From assembly GCF_001679785.1 (NCBI RefSeq), contig NZ_CP016286.1, positions 4,474,501 through 4,538,500 on the forward strand: a stretch of DNA of 64,000 nt, read 5' to 3'. The translations under genes and the position numbers were made by a program. The notes beneath the pieces are model-generated. The model searched no databases. It had not been told where the DNA came from and worked only from the letters and a program-made list of their open reading frames with translations. This DNA is from Rhizobium leguminosarum (lineage in GTDB: Bacteria; Pseudomonadota; Alphaproteobacteria; Rhizobiales; Rhizobiaceae). This document shows, piece by piece, positions 37,154 through 47,283 of this stretch; positions within the stretch are counted from its first letter, which is position 1, and every line of letters begins with the position of its first letter.

Positions 37154-38650
37154 ATGACCGCCCAGCAGACCGACAGTGCCCTCAGGCAGCGCCTCGATTT
37201 CATCGAACTGGATGATGCAGCGCGCAAGTCGATGCGGGATCTGCGCCCTGTCATATCAGAGCTGATCGGCGGCGCCCTCGATAAATTCTACGCCAAGATC
37301 GCCAAGACCCCAGCTGTCGCAGGCTTCTTCGCCGATAAGAACCATGTCGGCCATGCCAAGAAGCGCCAGCAGGACCATTGGGCCAATCTCGCCGGCGGCG
37401 CGTTCGACGAGAGCTACGTCAACGGCGTGACCGCGGTCGGCCGGACGCACGCCCGCATCGGGCTGGAGCCGCGCTGGTATATTGGCGGCTACGCCATCGT
37501 CATGTCCGAGCTGGTCAAGGGCATCATGGAGAAGCAGTGGCCGTCGATCTTCGCGCGCCGAGAGGGCAAGGCATTGGCCGAGAAATTGTCGGCCGTCATC
37601 AAATCAGGCATGCTCGACATGGATTATTCCATCTCGGTCTATCTCGAGACGCTCGAAGCCAAGCGCCGCGCCTTGGAAGAGCAGCGCGCTCAGGCCGAAT
37701 CCGACCAGGCGATCGCGCTGGAGCAGCTGCGCCGCGGTCTGGAAGCGCTGTCGAACGGCGATCTCGAAGCCACCCTGCCGTCCGACCTGCCGGGCAATTT
37801 TCGGCAGATGGCCGAGGACTACAATCGCGCCGTCAGGGCGCTAAGCCAGTCCTTCGCATCCGTGCGCGAGACTTCTGGCCATATCATGACCGGTGCCGAC
37901 GTCATTTCCAATGCGACCAACGATCTGGCGCTGCGCACTGCCCAGCAGGCGGCAGGCGTCGAGGAGAGCTCGGCCGCGCTGCAGCAGCTGTCCGTCAGCG
38001 TCGGCCAGACGGCCGCCAATGCCGAAAAGGCGTCGGATGCCGTGCGCGAGACGCAGCAGAAGGCGAAGAACTCCGGCGAGCTCGTCACCAGCGCCGTCTC
38101 GGCGATGGCCGGCATCGAGAAATCCTCGACCGGGATCTCCAAGATCATCGGCGTCATCGATGAGATCGCCTTCCAGACCAACCTGCTGGCGCTGAACGCT
38201 GGCGTCGAGGCGGCCCGTGCCGGCGATGCCGGTAAGGGTTTTGCCGTAGTCGCCCAGGAAGTCCGCCAGCTCGCCCAGCGCACCGCGGAAGCGGCCAAGG
38301 AGATCAAGAACCTGATCTCGCAGAGCTCGACGCAGGTCAATCAGGGCGTCGGCATCGTCTCCAGCACCGGCGAGGCGCTGAACGACATGATCAGCCGCAT
38401 CGACATCATCAACCGTTTCGTCGCCGATATCGCCGCCGCCGCCCGCGATCAGGCGACGGGTGTCAACGAAGTCAGTATCGCCGTCCGCAACATGGGTGCG
38501 ATCACCCAGCAGAATTCCGACATGGTCGAGCAATCCTCGGCGGAAACCCGCCGCCTCAAGGACGAGGTGGAGACCCTGATCGAGCTGCTGCGGCGCTTCC
38601 GCGCCCGGCCGGAAGGCCGTCCTGCCGGTGCTGTCCGCCGGGCGGCGTGA
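37154..38650 (+). CDS. Globin-coupled methyl-accepting chemotaxis protein (aerotaxis sensor)
   Basis: 498 residues with no membrane helix. An N-terminal globin-coupled-sensor domain (about 1-165) has the proximal haem histidine His99 in [18 protein letters not shown], as in HemAT. A HAMP-like linker ([20 protein letters not shown], about 235-255) leads to the MCP signalling domain with the hairpin tip [23 protein letters not shown]. It most likely senses oxygen for aerotaxis through CheA/CheW. The ATG at 37154 begins the homology; longer frames add non-coding sequence. Confidence 0.9.
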   Translation: MTAQQTDSALRQRLDFIELDDAARKSMRDLRPVISELIGGALDKFYAKIAKTPAVAGFFADKNHVGHAKKRQQDHWANLAGGAFDESYVNGVTAVGRTHARIGLEPRWYIGGYAIVMSELVKGIMEKQWPSIFARREGKALAEKLSAVIKSGMLDMDYSISVYLETLEAKRRALEEQRAQAESDQAIALEQLRRGLEALSNGDLEATLPSDLPGNFRQMAEDYNRAVRALSQSFASVRETSGHIMTGADVISNATNDLALRTAQQAAGVEESSAALQQLSVSVGQTAANAEKASDAVRETQQKAKNSGELVTSAVSAMAGIEKSSTGISKIIGVIDEIAFQTNLLALNAGVEAARAGDAGKGFAVVAQEVRQLAQRTAEAAKEIKNLISQSSTQVNQGVGIVSSTGEALNDMISRIDIINRFVADIAAAARDQATGVNEVSIAVRNMGAITQQNSDMVEQSSAETRRLKDEVETLIELLRRFRARPEGRPAGAVRRAA

Positions 38651-38747
38651 GGCGAATATGGCGAAATTCCAGGCGGGGATGCAAAAAAGCGTATTCCCCG
38701 CCTACCGGATAATTCCATAGTCGGAAAAGATGGGTTATGGGAACGCC

Positions 38748-39263
38748 ATGACCATCAAGCCACTCATCATTCTTCCCGATCCCGTTCTCCGCCAGCTGTC
38801 CAAGCCGATCGAGCGGGTGGATTCCGACCTGCAGCGTCTTGCCGACGATATGCTGGAAACCATGTATGACGCGCCGGGCATCGGCCTTGCCGCGATCCAG
38901 ATCGGCGTGCCGCGCCGCATGCTCGTCATCGATATCTCGCGCGAAGGCGAGGAAAAGCAGCCGCAGGTCTTCATCAATCCTGAGATCGTCAAATCTTCCG
39001 ACGAGCGTTCCGTCTATGAGGAAGGCTGTCTTTCGATTCCGGATTATTATGCTGAGGTCGAGCGCCCGGCTGTCGTCTCGGTCAAATATCTCGATCGGAA
39101 CGGCAAGGAACAGACGGTCGAAGCCGACGGCCTGCTCGCCACCTGCCTGCAGCACGAGATCGACCATCTGAACGGCGTGCTGTTCATCGATTACATCTCG
39201 CGGCTGAAGCGGGAGATGGTGATCAAGAAATTCACCAAGGCGGCGAAGTCCAAGGCGCTCTGA
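38748..39263 (+). CDS. def: Peptide deformylase
   Basis: 171 residues with all three motifs: [10 protein letters not shown] (about 44-53), [10 protein letters not shown] (cysteine near 96) and QHEIDHLNG (about 137-145), giving the Cys-His-His metal site. It removes the formyl group from nascent Met. The ATG at 38748 is used (MTIKPLIIL); an in-frame upstream ATG at 38730 is less likely. def normally adjoins fmt; here a toxin-antitoxin pair separates them. Confidence 0.96.
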   Translation: MTIKPLIILPDPVLRQLSKPIERVDSDLQRLADDMLETMYDAPGIGLAAIQIGVPRRMLVIDISREGEEKQPQVFINPEIVKSSDERSVYEEGCLSIPDYYAEVERPAVVSVKYLDRNGKEQTVEADGLLATCLQHEIDHLNGVLFIDYISRLKREMVIKKFTKAAKSKAL

Positions 39264-39291
39264 CGCTGCGTTGAAAATTCACCGGCGAGGC

Positions 39292-39316
39292 ATTATGATA
39301 TCACTGATATCATAAT
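39292..39316. promoter_or_regulatory. Perfect 25-bp palindrome, probable antitoxin operator
   Basis: Arms ATTATGATATCA (39292-39303) and TGATATCATAAT (39305-39316) around a single C. It ends just before GGAGGTG (39317-39323), the ribosome site of the antitoxin gene. RHH antitoxins of FitA/VapB type bind such palindromes to repress their own operon. The AT-rich site stands out in GC-rich surroundings. Confidence 0.82.
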
Positions 39317-39328
39317 GGAGGTGCTGAA

Positions 39329-39589
39329 ATGGGCGACCTGCTTATTCGGGATGTTCCGGATGCGATGAAGCGGCAGCTTCAGGAAAGCGCGCAACGCAAT
39401 GGGCGCAGCCTTTCAGAAGAGGCGATCGAAATCATGAGCCGACAGATTGCGGTGCAGCGCTCAGGAGCTTCCGCCGGCCAGCGCCTGCGTTCCCTGATGG
39501 GTGACGAAAGATTGAGCGAAGATGAAGTTGAGGCCATCGCCGCATCTCGCCACGAACGCGACCGCGAACCGCCGCGCTTCGACACATGA
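39329..39589 (+). CDS. FitA/VapB-type ribbon-helix-helix antitoxin
   Basis: 86 residues. The N-terminal Arc-like RHH domain reads LLIRDVPDAMKRQLQESAQRNGRSLSEEAIEIM (about 4-36), as in FitA; the C-terminal tail (DEVEAIAASRHERDREPPRF) is the usual toxin-binding region. The ATG follows GGAGGTG. It overlaps the toxin start by four bases. Confidence 0.87.
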   Translation: MGDLLIRDVPDAMKRQLQESAQRNGRSLSEEAIEIMSRQIAVQRSGASAGQRLRSLMGDERLSEDEVEAIAASRHERDREPPRFDT

Positions 39590-40005
39590 TCGTCCTCGAC
39601 ACGAATGTGATTTCCGAGATGCAGGGGAGGACCCACAGCGAGCGGATACTGAGCTGGCTGGACGCCTACGACGTTGAGACGCTTTTTCTGACGACGATTG
39701 CCGTCGCGGAAATGCGTTACGGTCTTGAGCTCCTTGATGATGGCAGGCGAAAGACAGCGCTGGTGGCCGACTTCAATCGGATCGAGTCGGAATTTGCCGG
39801 CCGCATACTCGGTTTTTCCCTGAGTGCGGCGCGTCGATACGGCCTGTTGGCCGCCGAGCGCAGAAAGGCGGGACGGCCGATGGAAACGAAGGATGCCATG
39901 ATAGCCGCCATCTGCCTTGCCAACGGTGCGACGCTTGCGACTCGTAACACCCGAGATTTCGAGGGGCTTGATCTCAAGCTCGTAAACCCGTTTGAAGACG
40001 GTTGA
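39586..40005 (+). CDS. FitB/VapC-type PIN-domain toxin
   Basis: 139-residue PIN ribonuclease. The acidic catalytic set is present: Asp5 in LDTNVISE, Glu in [13 protein letters not shown] [13 protein letters not shown] (about 45), Asp in [10 protein letters not shown] (about 105) and Asp in RNTRDFEGL (about 125). It probably cleaves tRNA or rRNA when free of antitoxin. It ends 20 bases before fmt, so fmt could be transcribed with it. Confidence 0.88.
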   Translation: MIVLDTNVISEMQGRTHSERILSWLDAYDVETLFLTTIAVAEMRYGLELLDDGRRKTALVADFNRIESEFAGRILGFSLSAARRYGLLAAERRKAGRPMETKDAMIAAICLANGATLATRNTRDFEGLDLKLVNPFEDG

Positions 40006-40025
40006 TCCTCAATTGGCGAGATAAA

Positions 40026-40961
40026 ATGTCTCTTCGCATCATCTTTATGGGAACCCCGGAGTTCTCGGTTCCGACCCTGCGCCTGCTCGTCGATGCCGGC
40101 CACAGGATCGTTGCGGTCTATACGCAGCCGCCGCGGCCGGGCGGGCGGCGCGGCCTCGATCTGCAGAAATCGCCGGTGCATCAGGCGGCCGAACTGCTTG
40201 GCTTGCCGGTCTTCACCCCGGTCAATTTCAAAGACCCCGAGGAGCGCGAGAGGTTTCGTGGCCTGAATGCCGATGTCGGCGTCGTCGTTGCCTACGGGCT
40301 GTTGCTGCCGGAAGCGATTTTGAACGGCACCCGCGATGGCTGCTACAACGGTCATGCCTCGCTGCTGCCGCGCTGGCGGGGTGCGGCACCCATCCAGCGG
40401 GCGATCATGGCTGGTGACGCAAAGACCGGCATGATGGTGATGAAGATGGACAAAGGTCTGGATACCGGCGCCGTGGCACTCACCCGCGAGGTCGAGATTG
40501 GCCCGAACATGACGGCTGGCGAACTGCACGACCGGCTGATGCTGGTCGGCGCCAAGGCGATGGCGGAGGCCATGGTGAAACTCGAAATGAACGACCTGCC
40601 GCTGACGCCGCAGCCGGATGAGGGCGTTCTCTATGCCGCCAAGATCGACAAGGCCGAGACGCGCATCGATTTTTCCAGGGATGCCAGCGACGTGCACAAC
40701 CATATCCGCGGCCTGGCGCCGTTTCCGGGCGCCTGGTTCGAGCTCGAAATCGGCGGCAAGCCGGAGCGGGTGAAGGTGCTGGCGTCCGAACTGGCTGAAG
40801 GGCAGGGTGCTGTCGGGCAATTGCTGACGGATGATCTCGTGGTCGCCTGCGGCTCGGGCGCGGTGCGGCTCACCAGGCTGCAGAAGGCCGGCGGCAAGCC
40901 GCTGGCGGCGGCCGATTTCCTCAGGGGCACGCCGCTTGCGGCGGGCACGGGGCTTAGCTGA
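40026..40961 (+). CDS. fmt: Methionyl-tRNA formyltransferase
   Basis: 311 residues: [16 protein letters not shown] at the start, the substrate motif [23 protein letters not shown] (about 106-128, with Asn/His/Asp catalytic positions; Asn-His in NGHAS) and a C-terminal OB-like domain (about 208-305). It formylates initiator Met-tRNA with 10-formyl-THF. ATG at 40026 chosen from homology over an in-frame start at 40002. The stop codon overlaps the truA start (TGATG). Confidence 0.96.
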   Translation: MSLRIIFMGTPEFSVPTLRLLVDAGHRIVAVYTQPPRPGGRRGLDLQKSPVHQAAELLGLPVFTPVNFKDPEERERFRGLNADVGVVVAYGLLLPEAILNGTRDGCYNGHASLLPRWRGAAPIQRAIMAGDAKTGMMVMKMDKGLDTGAVALTREVEIGPNMTAGELHDRLMLVGAKAMAEAMVKLEMNDLPLTPQPDEGVLYAAKIDKAETRIDFSRDASDVHNHIRGLAPFPGAWFELEIGGKPERVKVLASELAEGQGAVGQLLTDDLVVACGSGAVRLTRLQKAGGKPLAAADFLRGTPLAAGTGLS

Positions 40962-41779
40962 TGCCGCGTTTCCGCATGACCGTCGAATATGACGGCGGCC
41001 CCTATGTCGGCTGGCAGCGGCAGGAAAATGGCCCCTCGGTGCAGGGCGCGATCGAGGCGGCGGTGCTGTCGCTGACCGGCGAGACGGTGTCGGTTCGCGG
41101 CGCCGGACGCACCGATTCCGGCGTCCACGCCATGGGGCAGGTGATCCATGCCGATCTTTCGAAGGACTGGTCGCCCTACCAGCTGCAGAATGCCTTGAAC
41201 GCGCATCTGAGGCTCGCCGGCGAGCGGGTCTCCATTCTCGACGTCGAGGCGGCGCCCGAGTTCTTCGATGCCCGTTTTTCGGCGCTGCGGCGCCATTACC
41301 TCTATCGCATCGTCAGCCGCCGGGCGCCGCTGGCGCTCGAAGTCGGCAAGGCCTGGTGGGTGCCGAAGGTGCTCGATCACGAGGTCATGCACGCCGCCGC
41401 CCAAAAGCTGGTCGGCAGGCACGATTTCTCCACCTTCCGCGCCGCCCATTGCCAGGCAAACAGCCCGGTGCGCACGCTCGACCGGCTGGATGTGACGCGC
41501 AACGGCGAGCTGATCGAGATCCGCGCCACGGCGCAGAGTTTTCTCCATAACCAGATCCGTTCGTTCGCCGGCACGCTAAAGCTTGCCGGCGAAGGCAAAT
41601 GGACACCTGATGATGTCGAGGCGGCGCTGGCGGCACGCGACCGCAAGGCCTGCGGCCCGGTGGCGCCGCCGGACGGGCTCTATTTCATGCAGGTGGATTA
41701 TCCCGACGTGATCCCCGACCGCCGAAGACCGGTCACCGATGCCGATGCCAATGACGAGGATGCTGATGATCCCTCCTAA
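40961..41779 (+). CDS. truA: tRNA pseudouridine(38-40) synthase TruA
   Basis: 272 residues. [17 protein letters not shown] at the start and the catalytic [17 protein letters not shown] (Asp52 region) are diagnostic; [20 protein letters not shown] and [15 protein letters not shown] are the later conserved motifs. It modifies positions 38-40 of the anticodon stem. A short acidic tail (NDEDADDPS) is unusual but harmless. Translationally coupled to fmt. Confidence 0.97.
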   Translation: MPRFRMTVEYDGGPYVGWQRQENGPSVQGAIEAAVLSLTGETVSVRGAGRTDSGVHAMGQVIHADLSKDWSPYQLQNALNAHLRLAGERVSILDVEAAPEFFDARFSALRRHYLYRIVSRRAPLALEVGKAWWVPKVLDHEVMHAAAQKLVGRHDFSTFRAAHCQANSPVRTLDRLDVTRNGELIEIRATAQSFLHNQIRSFAGTLKLAGEGKWTPDDVEAALAARDRKACGPVAPPDGLYFMQVDYPDVIPDRRRPVTDADANDEDADDPS

Positions 41780-41780
41780 G

Positions 41781-41872
41781 TTTGCCTAAAATCTGAATCC
41801 TGTTCTAAATTAAAGAATTAGAGCATGATGTCGCCCGAAAACCGCTCACACTTTTCGGCATCATGCTCTAGG
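41781..41872. repeat. Palindromic intergenic repeat, family 1, copy E (5' truncated)
   Basis: GCCTAAAATCTGAATCCTG, TCTAAATTAAAGAATTAGAG, CATGATGTCGCCCGAAAACC...TTTTCGGCATCATGCTCTAG. Half of the first palindrome is missing. The right end supplies the stop codon of the membrane protein gene. Confidence 0.78.
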
Positions 41873-42464
41873 CGGGATAGATGCCGAGGAAGTGCTGCAG
41901 ATATTCCGAAAGGATCATCGACGGCACGAGCAGCACCAGTGTCAGCGCCCCGGTCATCAGCGTATGGCCATGGCAGATCATCCGGAGAATGCGCGCCAGC
42001 ACGAAGACCTGCGCCAGCATGAAGGCGAGCAGCAGCAGCGAGACGAGGCCGACGGAGCCGGGCAGGAAGAACACCAGCGCCAGCAGCAGCCCATTGATAT
42101 AGGAAAGCGGCACGCCGAGCCAGTTGACGCTGACGACGACGGGGGCGAAACGCTCGCCCATGCGGAAGGCAAGCAGCAGCAGCCCGGCAAAGACCAGCGG
42201 CACGAACCAGTTGGCGACCTCGACGAGGCTGAGCCTGATATAGAAGGCAAAGTTGACATCGGCTTCCGGCGGCATCGACCGCAGGAAGGCCTGTCGCCAC
42301 CAGAGCCAGGAAATACCCATCGGCGGCAGGCACCAGAGCATCGCCCAGAACGAACGGTTGACACCGCGCTCGGACATATCGAGGTAGCGGAAGCCGCGCG
42401 GATCCAGCTGGATCAGCAGCCAGAGGCCGGCCAGGTAATATTGAACCTCCCTAAAGCCCGGCAT
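41868..42464 (-). CDS. Inner membrane protein of unknown function downstream of dapE
   Basis: 198 residues with about five or six hydrophobic segments (near 35-53, 83-104, 110-140, 142-165, 170-190). It may be a Yip1-like or transporter-associated protein; I do not recognise it with certainty. It overlaps the 3' end of dapE by 14 bases on the same strand and is probably cotranscribed. The N-terminal part is hydrophilic ([21 protein letters not shown]). The TAG stop comes from a repeat element. Confidence 0.7.
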   Translation of the reverse strand: MPGFREVQYYLAGLWLLIQLDPRGFRYLDMSERGVNRSFWAMLWCLPPMGISWLWWRQAFLRSMPPEADVNFAFYIRLSLVEVANWFVPLVFAGLLLLAFRMGERFAPVVVSVNWLGVPLSYINGLLLALVFFLPGSVGLVSLLLLAFMLAQVFVLARILRMICHGHTLMTGALTLVLLVPSMILSEYLQHFLGIYPA

Positions 42465-43644
42465 TGGCGAACCAGCGGGCGATGAAGGTTTCGTAGATCG
42501 CCGTCAGCGTCTCCAGATCGGCGACAGCGACGCGCTCGTCGACCATGTGCATCGTCTGGCCGACGAGGCCGAACTCGACGACCGGGCAATAATCCTTGAT
42601 GAAGCGCGCATCCGATGTGCCGCCGGTGGTCGAAAGCCGCGGCGACTGGCCGGCAACGCTTTCGACGGCTGAAGACAGCGAGGCGATCAGCGCATTGTTG
42701 CGCGTCAGGAAGACATGGCTCGGCCGGTCGGCCCAGACAATATCATAGGCCACCGGTTCACGGCCCGGCCGCAAGGCGCCATCCCGGGCCGCGGCGTCGA
42801 GACGGCGCAGGATTTCGGCACGCAGCGTTTCGACGGTCCAGCCGTCGTTGAAGCGGATGTTGAAGCTTGCCGATGCCTTGGCCGGAATGACGTTGGTCGC
42901 CGGATTACCGACATCGACCGTGGTCACTTCGAGGTTCGACGGCTGGAAATCGTCGGTGCCGCCGTCAAACGGCGGGTCCATCAGCGCCTGCGTCAGCTGC
43001 AGCATGCCGCGCACCGGATTGTCTGCCAGGTGCGGATAGGCGGCATGGCCCTGCACGCCGTGAACGGTGATTTTACCCGACAGCGAGCCGCGCCGGCCGA
43101 TCTTGATCATGTCGCCCAGCCTGTCCGGATTGGTCGGCTCGCCGACCAGGCAGGCATCCCAATGCTCACCGCGCTCGGCCGCCCATTGCAGCAGCTTGAT
43201 CGTGCCGTTGATTGCCGGACCTTCCTCGTCGCCGGTGATCAGGAAGGAAATCGAGCCGTTGGGTGGCCCGTTTTTCTCGACATGGCGGGCAACGGCGGCG
43301 ACGAAACAGGCAATACCGCCCTTCATATCGACGGCGCCACGGCCGAAAAGCTCGCCCTTCGAAATCTGGGCGGCAAACGGCGGATGCGTCCAGGCGGCTT
43401 CGTCGCCGACCGGCACGACATCGGTATGGCCGGCAAACATCAGATGCGGACCGTCCTTGCCAAGGCGGGCATAGAGGTTTTCGATCTCGGGTGTTCCCTC
43501 TTCGCTCGCCTTCACCCTGTCGACCGTAAAGCCGAGCGGCGCAAGCATCGCCTCCAGCGCCGTGAGCGCGCCGCCTTCGGCGGGCGTCACGGACGGGCAG
43601 CGAATCAGCGTCTGGAGATTGGCGACGGGGTCGGTAGCGGTCAT
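42451..43644 (-). CDS. dapE: Succinyl-diaminopimelate desuccinylase
   Basis: 397-residue M20 metallopeptidase fold protein. [12 protein letters not shown] (about 66-77) carries the first metal ligand, [13 protein letters not shown] the bridging Asp, [12 protein letters not shown] the catalytic Glu pair and the C-terminal [11 protein letters not shown] segment. It makes LL-diaminopimelate for lysine and peptidoglycan. The ATG at 43644 ([13 protein letters not shown]) is preferred over an in-frame start at 43680. Follows dapD, 101 bases apart. Confidence 0.95.
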   Translation of the reverse strand: MTATDPVANLQTLIRCPSVTPAEGGALTALEAMLAPLGFTVDRVKASEEGTPEIENLYARLGKDGPHLMFAGHTDVVPVGDEAAWTHPPFAAQISKGELFGRGAVDMKGGIACFVAAVARHVEKNGPPNGSISFLITGDEEGPAINGTIKLLQWAAERGEHWDACLVGEPTNPDRLGDMIKIGRRGSLSGKITVHGVQGHAAYPHLADNPVRGMLQLTQALMDPPFDGGTDDFQPSNLEVTTVDVGNPATNVIPAKASASFNIRFNDGWTVETLRAEILRRLDAAARDGALRPGREPVAYDIVWADRPSHVFLTRNNALIASLSSAVESVAGQSPRLSTTGGTSDARFIKDYCPVVEFGLVGQTMHMVDERVAVADLETLTAIYETFIARWFANAGL

Positions 43645-43745
43645 GGCGGTCGAACTATCCGGCGGGAATGGCAAAGACATGGCAAGGCGGGGCCGCCTCG
43701 CGTAAAAAGACGCCGTCTGTTTACCGGATCAACGTCCCGGTGTCA

Positions 43746-44606
43746 TCAATCTCTGAGCAGCTCGTTGATGCCGGTCTTCGAGCGGGTCTTTTCATCGACG
43801 CGCTTGACGATGACGGCGCAGTAGAGATGCGGCGCCGGCTGGCCGTTGCCCATCGTCGCATTGCCCGACGGCATCGAGCCGGCGACGACGACGGAATAGG
43901 GCGGCACTTCGCCGTAGGTCACCTCGCCGGTGGCGCGGTCGACGATCTTGGTCGACTTGCCGATAAAGACGCCCATGCCGAGCACCGAGCCTTCGCGGAT
44001 GATGCAGCCTTCGACCACCTCGGAACGGGCGCCGATGAAGCAATTGTCCTCGATGATCGTCGGGCCCGCCTGCATCGGCTCCAACACGCCGCCAATGCCG
44101 ACGCCGCCGGAGAGATGCACATGTTTGCCGATCTGCGCGCATGAGCCGACCGTTGCCCAGGTATCGACCATGGTGCCTTCGCCGACATAGGCGCCGAGAT
44201 TGACGAAGGAAGGCATCAGGATGGCGTTCGGGGCGATATAGGCCGAGCGGCGCACGACGCAGTTCGGCACAGCGCGGAAGCCGGCGGCGCGGAAGTGGTT
44301 CTCGCCCCAGTTTTCGAACTTCGAAGGAACCTTGTCCCACCAGGTCGAGTTGCCCGAGCCGCCCTTCACTACATCCATGTCGTTGAGGCGGAAGGACAGC
44401 AGCACGGCCTTCTTCAGCCACTGATTGACCGACCAGGCGCCGTCGGCGGAGCGTTCGGCGACACGGGCCTTGCCGGCATCGAGCAGATCGAGCGCTGCTT
44501 CGACCGCATCGCGAACCTCGCCCTTCGTCGACGTGTTCACATTGTCGCGATTGTCGAAGGCGGTTTCGATGATCTTTTCGAGGGATGCGAGGTCGGTGGC
44601 GCTCAT
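43746..44606 (-). CDS. dapD: Tetrahydrodipicolinate N-succinyltransferase
   Basis: 286 residues with a left-handed beta-helix of hexapeptide repeats (about 105-245, e.g. [40 protein letters not shown]). It transfers succinate from succinyl-CoA in the succinylase branch of lysine/DAP synthesis, the step before DapC/DapE. Together with dapE it shows the succinylase route in this organism. Confidence 0.96.
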   Translation of the reverse strand: MSATDLASLEKIIETAFDNRDNVNTSTKGEVRDAVEAALDLLDAGKARVAERSADGAWSVNQWLKKAVLLSFRLNDMDVVKGGSGNSTWWDKVPSKFENWGENHFRAAGFRAVPNCVVRRSAYIAPNAILMPSFVNLGAYVGEGTMVDTWATVGSCAQIGKHVHLSGGVGIGGVLEPMQAGPTIIEDNCFIGARSEVVEGCIIREGSVLGMGVFIGKSTKIVDRATGEVTYGEVPPYSVVVAGSMPSGNATMGNGQPAPHLYCAVIVKRVDEKTRSKTGINELLRD

Positions 44607-44801
44607 GAGAATTCCTTAAACTTCAATCTTTATCGTGGAGACGGCGGGGTCTCCGGAATTTAGGTTGGCGGGGGGTGTATCCTGCTCTACAGCATGAACC
44701 CGTAGAACGGAATGATTTTTCCGACAAGATCATATCTGGATTCAAGGCGTTATAGCGACATATCCGGCTTCGTGGCCGGCAATACTGAAAGGCATTTCGA
44801 C

Positions 44802-45668
44802 ATGGCGAAGGGACGAAACGGCGGTTCGCGGCGCAAGGATGGCGTATGGGACCCGCTGAAGAGCAGCTCGACCGACAGGCAGCGCGCCGAAGCCGTGCCG
44901 AAGACGCCGCAGACGATGTCGCCTGCCTACCGCCTTGCCTATGTCGACGAGGATTTCCTTTGCCGCGAGGAGCTGCGGCCGATCCGCCTGCAGCTGGAGC
45001 TGTTGAAGACGGAGATGATGCTGACCGAACGCGGCATCAAGTCGACCGTCGTCATGTTCGGCGGCGCTCGCATTCCCGCCCCCGGCCAGAGCGCCTGGGC
45101 AGCCCGCAACGATATCCAGCGCGTCAACCTGGAGGCGGCTTCCGTCTATTATGACGAGGCGCGCAAATTCGCCCGGCTCTGCTCGAAATATTCGGCCACC
45201 TTCAATTTCCACGAATATGTCATCGTCACCGGCGGTGGCCCCGGCGTGATGGAGGCCGGCAATCGCGGCGCGGCCGACGAGGGCGCGCCTTCGATCGGCC
45301 TCAACATCGTGCTGCCGCACGAGCAGGCGCCGAACGCCTATGTGACGCCGGAGCTCAGCTTCAATTTCCACTATTTCGCCATCCGCAAGATGCACTTCAT
45401 GGTGCGCGCCAAGGCGATCGCCGTCTTTCCCGGCGGCTTCGGCACGCTCGACGAATTCTTCGAATGCCTGACGCTGATCCAGACCGGCCGCATGGAGCGC
45501 CTGCCGCTGATCCTTTTCGGCGAGGCGTTCTGGCGAAGCATTATCAATTTCGACGCATTGGCCGAATTCGGCACCATCGCACCTGACGACGTCAAGCTGA
45601 TCAGCTTCGTCGACACGGCCGAAGAGGCATGGAAGATCGTTCAGAGTTTCTACGAACACCGCGAATAG
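44802..45668 (+). CDS. LOG-family Rossmann protein (TIGR00730-like)
   Basis: 288 residues. The LOG signatures GGGPGVMEAGNRGA (about 145-158) and PGGFGTLDEFFE (about 209-220) are intact. Family members release free cytokinin or ribose-5-phosphate from nucleotides; older databases call them lysine decarboxylases in error. An N-terminal basic stretch (AKGRNGGSRRKDG) precedes the domain. In a plant-associated bacterium a cytokinin-activating role is possible but not shown. Confidence 0.87.
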   Translation: MAKGRNGGSRRKDGVWDPLKSSSTDRQRAEAVPKTPQTMSPAYRLAYVDEDFLCREELRPIRLQLELLKTEMMLTERGIKSTVVMFGGARIPAPGQSAWAARNDIQRVNLEAASVYYDEARKFARLCSKYSATFNFHEYVIVTGGGPGVMEAGNRGAADEGAPSIGLNIVLPHEQAPNAYVTPELSFNFHYFAIRKMHFMVRAKAIAVFPGGFGTLDEFFECLTLIQTGRMERLPLILFGEAFWRSIINFDALAEFGTIAPDDVKLISFVDTAEEAWKIVQSFYEHRE

Positions 45669-45742
45669 GCGCTTCGGAGGGACAAGCCGCAAAGCCTCTC
45701 CCCGCCGAGGCGGGAAAAGGCAGGGGAGGTCGTCATCTTGTT

Positions 45743-46369
45743 CTAGAGCAGTGGCCGGTCCGGCATGTCGTCGATCGAGATGACGCCATCCTTGTTGCGG
45801 TCCATCCGAGTGAACAGCTTGTCCATGCCGGCTTCAGCTTCCTGTTTGGAAATCTGGCCGTTCTGGTCGGTGTCGACCCGCTGCATCATGATCGAGGCAC
45901 GCATGATGTTGCCGCCATGGCGCATCCAGCGATGCCCGTCACGGCCGTCGTGACCGTCGCGAGGCGGCCGTCCCTGGTCGTTATTGTCTGCCGTCGCGGC
46001 TGCGGCGTTCGCATCCTTGTTTTCGCCGGCCTCCTGCTTGCGCTGGTCTCTCATCGCCTGCATCTGCGTTTGCCGGTACGCACGGATTTCGCCCGGGGTC
46101 AGCGAGCCATCCTTGTTAGTATCGATCGCGGCGAAGATCTTGTCGAGGCCGGCGGTCGCCTCGTCCTTGGAGACCTGTCCGTCCTTGTTCGTATCGAATT
46201 GCTTGAGCATGCGGACATAGGTGATTTCGCGGAAGGCATCAGGCCCCGGACCGTGCCTGCCGGCATGCTGACGCGGCCCGTCACCGGGTGCGGCAAAAAC
46301 TGCCCCGGCGGCTGCGCCGAAAATGAGGGTGGAGGAAAGCGCTGCCAGTATCAGCTTGTTGCGGTACAT
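45743..46369 (-). CDS. Secreted EF-hand calcium-binding protein
   Basis: 208 residues. Signal peptide (about 1-27, ending AVFAAPG). Four canonical EF loops are visible: DTNKDGQVSKDE, DTNKDGSLTPGE, DTDQNGQISKQE and DRNKDGVISIDD. A His/Gly/Asp-rich linker (about 130-150, GRPPRDGHDGRDGHRWMRHGG) could bind metals. The location is periplasmic or extracellular; role unknown. Resembles calsymin-type proteins of rhizobia in general form, but not clearly orthologous. Confidence 0.83.
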   Translation of the reverse strand: MYRNKLILAALSSTLIFGAAAGAVFAAPGDGPRQHAGRHGPGPDAFREITYVRMLKQFDTNKDGQVSKDEATAGLDKIFAAIDTNKDGSLTPGEIRAYRQTQMQAMRDQRKQEAGENKDANAAAATADNNDQGRPPRDGHDGRDGHRWMRHGGNIMRASIMMQRVDTDQNGQISKQEAEAGMDKLFTRMDRNKDGVISIDDMPDRPLL

Positions 46370-46473
46370 CGTGTTTGCCTTTCGTAAGGTGTCCCCTCAC
46401 GAAAGAAGCTATGGCAGCGGACCCGGAAGCCCCAGTTAAACATCGGTAAGCTGAGTGAAAACTTGGTAATGCT

Positions 46474-47181
46474 TCAGCCGGTAATCTTGCCGAGGAAGAC
46501 GGCGAGATCGTCGGTGACGAAATCGATATGATCCTCCTCGCCGCTGGTCTTTTCCCACCATTCGACGACCGTCTCTTCCAGATTGCGCGGCACCAGCAGC
46601 ACGGTCTGCATGCCGAGCGCCTTCGGCACCGTCAGGTTACGCGGCAGATCCTCGAACATAGCCGCCTTGTTGGTTTCGACCCGCTTCAGCGCCGCGAACT
46701 TGTCGTAGGTCGCCTGCGCCGGCTTCGGCACGTAATCGGCGGCGACGATATCGAAGATGTCGTCGAAATGCTCGAGGATGCCGAGCGCCTCCGCCGTCAT
46801 TTCGGCATGTTTGACGCTGCCATTGGTGAAGATGAACTTGCGCCCCGGCAGCGCCTTGATCGCCTCGCCGAGTTCCGGCTGCGGCGTCAGCGCCGTGTAA
46901 TCGATCGCATGCGCCTTTTCGAGAAAGTCGTTCGGGTCGATGCCGTGATGGATCATCAGGCCCTGCAGCGTCGTGCCATGGTCGAGATAATATTGCTTCT
47001 GCAGCTTGCGCGCCTCTTCCCGCTCCATCTGCAGGAGTGCTGCGACATAGGCGGTCATGTTCTTGTCGATCTGCGCGAAGAGATTGACATGATGCGGATA
47101 GAGCGTGTTGTCGAGGTCGAAGACCCAGTCTGTGACGTGCTGGAAATCGGCTTTATCAGGCGTGCGGTCGATCTTGGTCAT
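46474..47181 (-). CDS. Pyrimidine 5'-nucleotidase-like HAD hydrolase
   Basis: 235-residue HAD-superfamily phosphatase, subfamily IA. Motif I is WVFDLDNTLYPH (about 19-30), motif II FIFTNGS (about 115) and motif IV AAMFEDLPRNL. It corresponds to the SDT1/pyrimidine nucleotidase type (TIGR01993) widespread in alphaproteobacteria. A caution is that substrate range in this family varies. It lies on the minus strand between the EF-hand gene and the divergent ada gene. Confidence 0.88.
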   Translation of the reverse strand: MTKIDRTPDKADFQHVTDWVFDLDNTLYPHHVNLFAQIDKNMTAYVAALLQMEREEARKLQKQYYLDHGTTLQGLMIHHGIDPNDFLEKAHAIDYTALTPQPELGEAIKALPGRKFIFTNGSVKHAEMTAEALGILEHFDDIFDIVAADYVPKPAQATYDKFAALKRVETNKAAMFEDLPRNLTVPKALGMQTVLLVPRNLEETVVEWWEKTSGEEDHIDFVTDDLAVFLGKITG

Positions 47182-47283
47182 GGCGGTCTTATGGCACGGC
47201 TAATGCGCCAAGGAAATCGGCAAGAAAGAATAGACGCCCGATTTTCGGCGGACGGCACGGACACGGAATGCTAGAAAGCGGTC

